In this document: one piece after another, positions 1 through 5,481 of the stretch
Numbering within the stretch: position 1 is the stretch's first letter
Layout of the letters: every line of letters starts with the position of its first letter
Source of the DNA: an uncultured Bacteroides sp.
Lineage (GTDB): Bacteria; Bacteroidota; Bacteroidia; Bacteroidales; Bacteroidaceae
Length of the DNA: 6,026 nucleotides
Assembly: GCF_902491285.1 (NCBI RefSeq)
Contig: NZ_CABUHK010000149.1
Span: 1 to 6,026 of the forward strand
Direction: 5' to 3'
Notes under the pieces: generated by a model
Told to the model about the DNA's origin: nothing
Database searches by the model: none
The model's input: the letters and a program-made list of their open reading frames with translations, nothing else
Program-made: the position numbers and the translations under genes

Positions 1-70
1 CTTTATCAATGACGGGCAACTTACTATCTTTTGATTTTATGTCGAACTCACGTTAAATAAGACTTATGCT

Positions 71-1318
71 TTAATCCAACTTATGAATAACCAGTCCTGA
101 GCGGAGTTTAGGCTCGAACCAAGTGGTCTTGGGCGGCATGATATTACCGGTATCCGCAATATCCATCAATTGCTTCATAGACACAGGATAAAGTGCCAGA
201 GCTACTTTCATTTCACCGCTATCCACACGTTTCTTGAGTTCGCCCAATCCACGGATACCGCCGACAAAGTCGATACGCTTATCCGAACGCAGGTCTTTTA
301 TCCCCAGGATTTCATCTAAAATCAGATTAGACGAAATGGTTACATCAAGTACACCGATAGGGTCATTATCATTGTATGTACCGGGTTTGGCAGTCAGGCT
401 ATACCACTTGTTACTGAGATAAAGAGAGAAGTTATGCAGACCGGACGGCTTGTATATATCCTCACCCTTTTCTTCTACGGCAAAGTTCTTTTCCAATGCA
501 ACAATGAACTGCTCGGGAGTCAGCCCGTTGAGGTCTTTCACTACGCGGTTATAATCAATAATAGTCAGTTGGTTGGCAGGGAAGCAGACTGCCATAAAGT
601 AATTATACTCCTCATCACCACGATGATTCGGATTCTGTTTGGCTTTCTCAGCCCCAACTAATGCAGCAGCGGCAGAACGGTGATGGCCGTCAGCGATATA
701 CAGTGCCGGCATCTTCGCAAATTCGGCAGTGATGGCCGCAATATCCTCGTCCTGGTCAACAATCCAGAACGTATGACCGAAGCCGTCGCCCGGAGCGATG
801 AAGTCATAAACCGGCTTTCCGGCCGTATATTTCTTGATGATAGCATCCAACCTCTCATTATCAGGATAAGCGAAGAAAACAGGCTCGATATTCGCATTGT
901 TCACACGGACATGCTTCATTCGGTCTTCTTCCTTGTCGCGACGGGTAAGTTCATGCTTCTTGATAACTCCGTTCATATAATCGGGAACATAAGCACCGAC
1001 AACCAGTCCGTACTGTGTCTTCCCGTTCATAGTCTGGGCATAGATATAATAGTTTTCCTTTGCATCCTGCACCAGCCATCCTTTATCCTGAAACGCCTGG
1101 AAGTTCTCGGCAGCCTTGGCATACACCGGCTCGGCATGCTCGTCCGTGCCTGCGGGAAAATCTATCTCAGGTTTGATGATATGATAAAGAGACTTCTCGT
1201 TACCTTCCGCTTCAATGCGGGCTTCTTCAGAATTCAAGACATCGTAAGGACGGGAAGCAACCTGTTCCACCAAATCTTGCGGTGGACGAATGCCCTTGAA
1301 AGGTTTAATTATTGCCAT
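71..1318 (-). CDS. DUF1015 family protein (PF06245-type), function unproven
   Basis: This complete 415-residue soluble protein has no signal peptide or membrane segment. I recognise the DUF1015 family from an N-terminal RPYDV motif (residues 23-27), a charged HELTRRDKEEDR stretch (122-133), an ADGHHR motif (209-214) and a C-terminal MPPKTTWFEPK block (394-404). The ATG at 1318 was chosen over one 12 codons upstream because family-like sequence begins at MAIIKPFKG, and the extra codons would run back towards the serA terminator. The family has no firmly established biochemical role that I can state. The DGHHR motif recalls the signature of the ParB/sulfiredoxin-like superfamily, which includes free-serine kinases (SerK, SbnI), and the gene lies directly downstream of serC-serA on the same strand. 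A role in serine or phosphoserine metabolism is an inference from these two facts. An intrinsic terminator separates it from serA, so it probably also has its own promoter. No frameshift or truncation is visible. Family call is firm, function is not. Confidence 0.9.
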   Translation of the reverse strand: MAIIKPFKGIRPPQDLVEQVASRPYDVLNSEEARIEAEGNEKSLYHIIKPEIDFPAGTDEHAEPVYAKAAENFQAFQDKGWLVQDAKENYYIYAQTMNGKTQYGLVVGAYVPDYMNGVIKKHELTRRDKEEDRMKHVRVNNANIEPVFFAYPDNERLDAIIKKYTAGKPVYDFIAPGDGFGHTFWIVDQDEDIAAITAEFAKMPALYIADGHHRSAAAALVGAEKAKQNPNHRGDEEYNYFMAVCFPANQLTIIDYNRVVKDLNGLTPEQFIVALEKNFAVEEKGEDIYKPSGLHNFSLYLSNKWYSLTAKPGTYNDNDPIGVLDVTISSNLILDEILGIKDLRSDKRIDFVGGIRGLGELKKRVDSGEMKVALALYPVSMKQLMDIADTGNIMPPKTTWFEPKLRSGLVIHKLD

Positions 1319-1338
1319 GATATTAGTATTTAATATGT

Positions 1339-1377
1339 AAAAAATAAAAGCCACAGACTTATTGAAAATCTGTGGCT
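1339..1377 (-). terminator. Intrinsic terminator after serA
   Basis: Two perfectly complementary 9-bp arms, AGCCACAGA (1349-1357) and TCTGTGGCT (1369-1377), enclose an 11-nt loop. Read on the minus strand, the hairpin is followed at once by a T-rich run (TTTTATTTTTT, 1349-1339). It starts 27 bp past the serA stop codon. There is no T-run on the plus-strand side, so it acts on minus-strand transcripts. It should end most serC-serA messages before the DUF1015 gene, whose start codon is only about 20 bp beyond. Confidence 0.88.
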
Positions 1378-1385
1378 CAAATATA
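1378..1385 (-). promoter_or_regulatory. Candidate -7 element for the DUF1015 gene
   Basis: On the minus strand these bases read TATATTTG, a full match to the Bacteroides -7 consensus TAnnTTTG. The element directly abuts the upstream arm of the serA terminator. Initiation a few bases downstream would fall inside that arm and give a leader of roughly 50 nt. No good -33 TTTG is seen at the expected spacing, where the bases are AATA-like, so the match in AT-rich sequence may be chance. Confidence 0.4.
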
Positions 1386-1403
1386 CTACTATTTCTACGA
1401 ATA

Positions 1404-2324
1404 TTATTTATTCACGCGGAATTTTTCGCAACCGTCTTTCAAGAAACCAACGATTTGTTTGGCAGCGGCAATACCTGCATTGATATTTGCTTCAGCAGTC
1501 TGTGCACCCATCTTCTTCGGAGTTGAGAAATAGCGTCCTGCAAACTTCTCAGCAAATTCAGCGTTAGCGGCAGGCATGATGTCCGTGATATATTTGAAGT
1601 CGGCACGGTCTTCCATCAGCTTAATCAGTTCGGCTTCATTGATAACTTCCTTGCGGGCAGTGTTTACCAGCATGGCACCCTTCGGCATATCTTTCAGCAG
1701 CGCATAATTGATAGAATTCTTAGTCTCGGCAGTAGCAGGAATATGCAGAGACACCACCTGGCAAGTCTTATACAACTCTTCTGCCGAATCAAGTGCTTTC
1801 ACACCGTCTTTTTCGATTACTTCTTTCGGGCAGAATGCATCGTAAGCATACACTTCCATTCCAAAGCCTTTGGCAACACGGGCCACATTACGGCCAACGT
1901 TTCCGTAAGCGTGGATACCCAGCTTCTTGCCCATCAGTTCCGTACCGGAAGTTCCGTTATAGAAATTACGGACAGCATATACCATCATACCCAAAGCCAG
2001 TTCGGCAACCGCATTGGAGTTCTGTCCCGGAGTGTTCATCACACAAACATTGTGAGCAGTGGCAGCAGCCAAGTCTACGTTATCGTATCCTGCACCCGCA
2101 CGAACCACAATCTTCAATTCCTTTGCAGCATCCAGCACTTCAGCATCAATTATATCACTACGGATAATGATAGCGTCGGCGTCTTTCACTGCATCCAGCA
2201 ACTGAGCCTTATCTGTATATTTTTCGAGTAAAGCAAGCTCATATCCGGCTGCTTCTATTTCTTTACGAATACCGTCTACCGCAACTTTAGCAAACGGCTT
2301 TTCTGTAGCTACAAGTACTTTCAT
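1404..2324 (-). CDS. serA: D-3-phosphoglycerate dehydrogenase, short form without ACT domain
   Basis: This 306-residue NAD-dependent D-2-hydroxyacid dehydrogenase should oxidise 3-phosphoglycerate to 3-phosphohydroxypyruvate, the first step of phosphorylated serine synthesis in the cytosol. Visible features are an N-terminal substrate-binding part with RAGAGYDNVD (75-84), a Rossmann region with AYGNVG (139-144) and an acidic residue, D162, after the second strand, which fits NAD rather than NADP. NTARKEVINEAEL (221-233) carries the conserved catalytic Arg224. The protein stops right after the catalytic core, at about 306 residues against about 410 for E. coli SerA, so it has no ACT domain for serine feedback. 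The usual catalytic Glu (DVFxxEP) aligns with Ala253 and the usual His (TPH) with Lys270. The ATG at 2324 is preferred over one 15 codons upstream that would overlap the serC 3' end and precede the conserved start. It is 10 bp behind serC, so co-transcription and related function are very likely. Confidence 0.93.
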   Translation of the reverse strand: MKVLVATEKPFAKVAVDGIRKEIEAAGYELALLEKYTDKAQLLDAVKDADAIIIRSDIIDAEVLDAAKELKIVVRAGAGYDNVDLAAATAHNVCVMNTPGQNSNAVAELALGMMVYAVRNFYNGTSGTELMGKKLGIHAYGNVGRNVARVAKGFGMEVYAYDAFCPKEVIEKDGVKALDSAEELYKTCQVVSLHIPATAETKNSINYALLKDMPKGAMLVNTARKEVINEAELIKLMEDRADFKYITDIMPAANAEFAEKFAGRYFSTPKKMGAQTAEANINAGIAAAKQIVGFLKDGCEKFRVNK

Positions 2325-2334
2325 AATTCTTTCA

Positions 2335-3402
2335 TTAATGAAGTTTTTCAAATTCCTGCATACAATCAATCAAAGCCTGTACGCTTTCTTTCGGCATAGC
2401 GTTGTAGCAAGATGCGCGGAAACCACCTACCGAACGGTGTCCCTTGATACCTACCATACCTCTTTCAGTAGCAAACTTCATGAAGTCAGCCTCGAGGTCT
2501 TTGTATTCGGGAGCCATAACGAAACAAATATTCATGCGTGAGCGGTCTTCCTTAGCAGCAGTACCTACGAACAATTTGTTGCGGTCGATTTCCGCATACA
2601 GCATATCAGCCTTTTCGATGGCACGGCGTTCCATTTCTTTCACACCACCCTGAGCTTTGATCCAACGAAGGTTCAACATGGCAGAATAGATAGGTAATAC
2701 CGGCGGAGTATTGAACATTGAACCGCCATCAATGTGAGTCTGATAATTCAGCATTGACGGGATGTAACGTGACACCTTACCTACTGCATCATTCTTCACG
2801 ATAACGAACGTAACGCCCGCAGGAGCCAGGTTTTTCTGAGCACCACCATAGATACAGATATATTTGGAAACGTCAATCGGACGTGAGAAAATATCAGAAG
2901 ACATATCGGCAATCACTGGAACCGGAGAATCGAGGTCTTTCTTCAATTCCGTACCGTAAATTGTATTATTTGTAGTGATATGGAAATAATCTGCATCAAC
3001 AGGGATTGTGTAATCTTTCGGGATATAAGTATATGTAGCTTCGGCTGAAGAGGCAACCTCTACAACTTCACCAAAACCTTTGGCTTCTTTCATTGCTTTC
3101 TTTGCCCATACACCGGTATTCAAATAAGCTGCTTTTTTTTCGAGGAAATTATAGGGCACCATGCAGAACTCCATACTAGCACCTCCACCCAGGAACAAAA
3201 CCGAATAACCTTCGGGGATATTGAGTAATTCCTTGAATAATGCCTCTGCCTCGTCAACCACAGGTTGGAAGTCTTTGGCACGGTGGCTGATTTCCATCAG
3301 AGATAAACCAGAGCCGTTGAAATCTAAAATAGCCTTCGCTGTATCCTCTATCACCTCACGCGGAAGAATGGAAGGTCCTGCATTGAAATTATGCTTTTTC
3401 AT
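2335..3402 (-). CDS. serC: Phosphoserine aminotransferase
   Basis: This is a complete 355-residue class V, PLP-dependent aminotransferase of normal SerC length. It converts 3-phosphohydroxypyruvate and glutamate to O-phosphoserine and 2-oxoglutarate. In many bacteria it also serves the analogous transamination in PLP synthesis. The N-terminus FNAGPSILP (6-14) is the SerC family signature. GGGASMEF (72-79) lies in the PLP phosphate-binding region, ADMSSD (165-170) holds the aspartate expected to contact the pyridine nitrogen, and GGAQKN (186-191) carries the Schiff-base lysine Lys190. The C-terminal [15 protein letters not shown] (321-335) is the conserved substrate-binding end. The first ATG gives the family start exactly. 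It is the first gene of a serC-serA operon, with 262 bp of non-coding DNA and a candidate promoter upstream. No anomalies were seen. Confidence 0.97.
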   Translation of the reverse strand: MKKHNFNAGPSILPREVIEDTAKAILDFNGSGLSLMEISHRAKDFQPVVDEAEALFKELLNIPEGYSVLFLGGGASMEFCMVPYNFLEKKAAYLNTGVWAKKAMKEAKGFGEVVEVASSAEATYTYIPKDYTIPVDADYFHITTNNTIYGTELKKDLDSPVPVIADMSSDIFSRPIDVSKYICIYGGAQKNLAPAGVTFVIVKNDAVGKVSRYIPSMLNYQTHIDGGSMFNTPPVLPIYSAMLNLRWIKAQGGVKEMERRAIEKADMLYAEIDRNKLFVGTAAKEDRSRMNICFVMAPEYKDLEADFMKFATERGMVGIKGHRSVGGFRASCYNAMPKESVQALIDCMQEFEKLH

Positions 3403-3454
3403 TTGAAGTTTGTTTTTGGTTTAACAATTTCGTTACTTTTGTCTTTTGACCTTG

Positions 3455-3485
3455 CGAATTTACGAATTTATTCCCATCGCACAAA
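3455..3485 (-). promoter_or_regulatory. Candidate serC-serA promoter
   Basis: On the minus strand a TTTG (3485-3482) is followed after 19 bases by TAAATTCG (3462-3455). This fits the Bacteroides -33 TTTG / -7 TAnnTTTG arrangement with one mismatch in the -7 box. The -7 box is the second of two tandem copies of the same 8-mer (3455-3470). Transcription from here would leave a leader of about 50 nt before the serC ATG. The spacing is good and the position sensible, but the call rests on short motifs. Confidence 0.45.
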
Positions 3486-3562
3486 TCTTTCCTTATAAAA
3501 ATACTGTTTTAAAGCAGATTTTCCTTTCTTTTTATTGGTTTATACAGGATATATACACCATA

Positions 3563-3582
3563 TTGTTATCTACAGATAACAA
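3563..3582. repeat. 20-bp inverted repeat upstream of serC, operator-like
   Basis: Arms TTGTTATCT (3563-3571) and AGATAACAA (3574-3582) are exact reverse complements separated by only AC. The spacer is too short for a good RNA hairpin loop and no T-run follows on either strand, so it does not look like a terminator. It sits about 80 bp upstream of the candidate -33 element of serC and about 80 bp beyond the helicase stop codon. A dimeric regulator binding site is possible, and no known regulator motif is recognised. Confidence 0.5.
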
Positions 3583-3664
3583 GTAAGGAATAAAAGTCGA
3601 AAAACGAACAAAGCATGGGGAAGTTACTAATAAAGTGAAAGCAAAATGCAATAAAAACGTATAT

Positions 3665-4999
3665 TTATTTAGCTTCTTCAATAATAGTCTTCATTCCTTT
3701 GATTTTTTCGCCTTGAATCAGGTTCAAGAGTTGCTTGACCTTCGCCCGGCGCACAGCAACAAAAGCATAATGTTCCTTCACGTCAATCGCCCCCACATCT
3801 TCACGGGTCAGATTCCCTTTCTTATACAGGAATCCGGCAATATCCATCCGGCTCAGTTTTTCCTTCTTTCCTTTACCTATATATATAGTAGCCCAAATTG
3901 ACTTTGGCGGACGGGGGGGATTTTCAGGCAACGCAACCGTTTCCATATCTTCAGGAATATAAGCGGGCAGCTTTTCTTCCTCATGAAGAATCAGATAAGA
4001 CGTTCCTGTAGCGTCCCAACGCGCCGTACGCCCGTTCCGGTGTGTAAAGGCTTCCTCATTCACCGGAAGGTGATAATGGATGATATGCCCAATCTCCGGA
4101 ATATCCAGTCCACGGGCAGCCAAATCGGTAGAAATCAATACATGGCAACTGCCGTTACGGAACTTATACAACGCACGCTCACGGTCCGGCTGTTCCATGC
4201 CGCCATGAAAGCGTTCGGCAGACAGTTTCTTATCTGCCAATAGTTTCTGCACACGATCCACCGCATCCCGGTGATTGCAAAAGACGATACTCGAGCTGCT
4301 TCCCAATGTGCAAAGCAGATTATATAAAGTATCAATCTTATCTTTCGCCGGAGAAAGCACTTTCATCAGCGTCAGACGGGATTCCTGTTCTTCGGAAGCG
4401 TCCGGCAGGAAATTCAGCCTGACTGTACGGTTCAGTCCTGTAAATTCGGGAATCTCTTCAGCATCCGTAGCCGAAAGCAACATACGCTTTTTCAGTCCCG
4501 GAAGCTGCGTGATAATCTCCGCCATTTCATCATGGAAACCGAACTCCAAAGACTTGTCAAATTCATCAATGATTAAAGTCTCAATGGTTTCGGGGTTGAA
4601 ATTTCCCTTAGACAAATGGTCGGTAATACGTCCCGGAGTACCGATAATGATAGCGGGATGATTTCCTTGAATGCTCTTCTTTTCTTCCGCAATGGGGTGT
4701 CCGCCGTAGCAACAACAGGTTTTCCAGGAAGTCCCCATGGCTTTAAACACACTGTCGATCTGCAAAGCCAACTCACGCGAAGGAACCAGAATCAAGACCT
4801 GCACATTACCGTTGTCCGGCTTCAAGGTGAGTAATAAAGGCAACAGATAAGCCAGTGTCTTGCCCGACCCTGTCGGTGACAATAATATGACGTCTTTCTT
4901 TCCGGTAGCTTGTTCAAGTGACGCTTCCTGCATCGGATTCAGCTCTTCAATCTTCAAATTGCGGAGAGCCGACTGTATAATTTCATTTTTCTCTAACAT
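3665..4999 (-). CDS. dbpA: DEAD-box ATP-dependent RNA helicase, DbpA-like
   Basis: This complete 444-residue superfamily 2 RNA helicase has all core motifs in order: Q motif NPMQ (21-24), Walker A SPTGSGKT (41-48), Ia PSRELA (73-78), Ib TPGR (121-124), motif II DEFD (145-148), III SAT (176-178), IV IVFCNHRD (238-245), V STDLAARGLDIP (290-301) and VI HRNGRTAR (320-327). Residues from about 367 to 441 match the pattern of the DbpA RNA-binding domain, including IYIGKGKKEKL, GAIDVKEHYAFVAV and GEKIKGM. In E. coli DbpA this domain recognises hairpin 92 of 23S rRNA, and the protein acts in large-subunit assembly. The same role is inferred here. Length is close to E. coli DbpA (about 457). The DEFD version of motif II keeps the Asp-Glu needed for Mg-ATP. 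The first ATG was used because the Q motif begins soon after it. A -7-like box ends only 5 bp before the ATG. No hairpin terminator was seen after its stop. Helicase call is firm and orthology to dbpA is likely. Confidence 0.93.
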   Translation of the reverse strand: MLEKNEIIQSALRNLKIEELNPMQEASLEQATGKKDVILLSPTGSGKTLAYLLPLLLTLKPDNGNVQVLILVPSRELALQIDSVFKAMGTSWKTCCCYGGHPIAEEKKSIQGNHPAIIIGTPGRITDHLSKGNFNPETIETLIIDEFDKSLEFGFHDEMAEIITQLPGLKKRMLLSATDAEEIPEFTGLNRTVRLNFLPDASEEQESRLTLMKVLSPAKDKIDTLYNLLCTLGSSSSIVFCNHRDAVDRVQKLLADKKLSAERFHGGMEQPDRERALYKFRNGSCHVLISTDLAARGLDIPEIGHIIHYHLPVNEEAFTHRNGRTARWDATGTSYLILHEEEKLPAYIPEDMETVALPENPPRPPKSIWATIYIGKGKKEKLSRMDIAGFLYKKGNLTREDVGAIDVKEHYAFVAVRRAKVKQLLNLIQGEKIKGMKTIIEEAK

Positions 5000-5004
5000 G
5001 GTGA

Positions 5005-5037
5005 CAAAGATAATAAAAGGAAGAGTATGAGGACGAA
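5005..5037 (-). promoter_or_regulatory. Candidate promoter of the helicase gene
   Basis: The minus strand reads TATCTTTG at 5012-5005, a full match to the Bacteroides -7 consensus TAnnTTTG. A TTCG (5037-5034), one base off the -33 TTTG, lies 21 bases upstream. The box ends five bases before the ATG at 4999, so initiation at normal spacing would start the message at or within a few bases of the start codon. There is no purine-rich Shine-Dalgarno sequence in the gap. Alternatively the helicase is carried on the transcript of the small gene upstream. Confidence 0.4.
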
Positions 5038-5044
5038 TACGCAG

Positions 5045-5224
5045 TTAAACTTTAGCCATGCCGGTCAAGATATAACGTCCTTTTAGATTATTCTCTCTCA
5101 TATAAATGGTAACTTCCGCCCGGCAAGCCGATATTAAGGCATATCCGGTCAGTTCCGAACTCATAGCTTTGACAAACGTGTACTCCGTATCGTTGTGAAT
5201 AAAAGATATACGATGGTATTCCAT
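5045..5224 (-). CDS. Putative small protein of 59 residues, unrecognised
   Basis: An ATG at 5224 opens an uninterrupted frame of 59 codons ending in TAA at 5045-5047. The protein starts MEYHRISFIHND and ends YILTGMAKV. It has no signal peptide, no membrane segment and only one cysteine. Stretches such as HRISFI, AEVTIYM and GRYILTG alternate hydrophobic and polar residues, which suggests a small beta-rich fold. I do not recognise a family. Support for a real gene comes from a perfect -7-like box 36 bp upstream, a weak AGG a few bases before the ATG, and placement on the same strand 45 bp ahead of the helicase in DNA otherwise devoid of genes. The frame is short enough to have arisen by chance, so this is a moderate call. 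Confidence 0.5.
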   Translation of the reverse strand: MEYHRISFIHNDTEYTFVKAMSSELTGYALISACRAEVTIYMRENNLKGRYILTGMAKV

Positions 5225-5259
5225 AACCTGTTTTATGTATTTAAATTCTATTGGGTAGT

Positions 5260-5267
5260 CAAATATA
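5260..5267 (-). promoter_or_regulatory. Candidate -7 element for the 59-codon gene
   Basis: The minus strand reads TATATTTG, a full match to TAnnTTTG. Initiation a few bases downstream gives a leader of about 30 nt before the ATG at 5224. The only -33-like sequence is a TTTTC run near 5292, at longer than usual spacing. The surrounding DNA is very AT-rich, so the match could be chance. If real, it may drive both the small gene and the helicase. Confidence 0.4.
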
Positions 5268-5365
5268 CGAATATAATAGATACGTATAGCGAAAATAGGA
5301 AAATATCTTCATAACGGACGTAAAATAGCCGAATGGTATAGCGGAAAGACACACAGGGAAAGCAC

Positions 5366-5418
5366 AAAAAAGAAGCGGGAAACCTGAAAAGCATATCAGC
5401 TTTTTCAAGTTTCCCGCT
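5366..5418 (-). terminator. Intrinsic terminator after nqrF
   Basis: Outer arms AGCGGGAAAC (5374-5383) and GTTTCCCGCT (5409-5418) pair perfectly over 10 bp. The stem continues inward with TGAAAAGC against GCTTTTTCA, with a one-base bulge. On the minus strand the hairpin is followed by TTC and six T residues (5371-5366). It lies about 65 bp past the nqrF stop codon. This is a strong end for the nqr transcript, and it isolates the small gene and the helicase from it. Confidence 0.92.
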
Positions 5419-5455
5419 CTGTTTGTTATGTTATCTTTCCAGTCATTTCACTGAC

Positions 5456-5471
5456 CGGAAGTTAACTTCCG
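5456..5471. repeat. 16-bp perfect palindrome behind the nqrF stop
   Basis: CGGAAGTT (5456-5463) is followed directly by its reverse complement AACTTCCG (5464-5471). It lies 10 bp downstream of the nqrF stop codon and about 40 bp before the terminator stem. With no spacer it can only form a hairpin by opening the centre. It could add RNA structure at the 3' end or be a protein site. Nothing more can be said from the sequence. Confidence 0.5.
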
Positions 5472-5481
5472 ACGAATTGAA

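Noticed and set aside
1..70. The 70 bases downstream of the DUF1015 stop
   Set aside because: I looked for a terminator, a gene end and a promoter and found none convincing. A TATCTTTTG string at 26-34 has the wrong spacing for the -7 consensus.
680..1333. A 217-codon open frame on the plus strand opposite the DUF1015 gene
   Set aside because: It lies entirely antisense to a recognisable full-length family protein, has no family-like sequence and no upstream signal. It is a shadow frame.
1320..1336. A small AT-only inverted repeat (ATATTA and TAATAT) next to the DUF1015 start codon
   Set aside because: Six-base AT arms are expected by chance in such AT-rich DNA and would be too weak to matter as an RNA hairpin.
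1743..2231. Plus-strand open frames of 162 and 124 codons opposite serA
   Set aside because: Both are antisense to conserved serA sequence, rich in His, Ser, Gln and Cys as typical for shadow translations, and match no family.
3603..3664. A possible terminator just downstream of the helicase
   Set aside because: The minus strand has T-runs here but no GC-containing stem of useful length before them. How this transcript ends is not visible.
4275..4661. A 128-codon plus-strand frame opposite the helicase core
   Set aside because: It is antisense to motifs II to IV of an intact helicase. Its composition is serine-rich and featureless.
5325..5362. A tRNA-like string (GAATGGTATAGCGG) resembling a D-arm
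   Set aside because: No acceptor stem, anticodon arm or T-arm can be formed around it, so the resemblance is chance.
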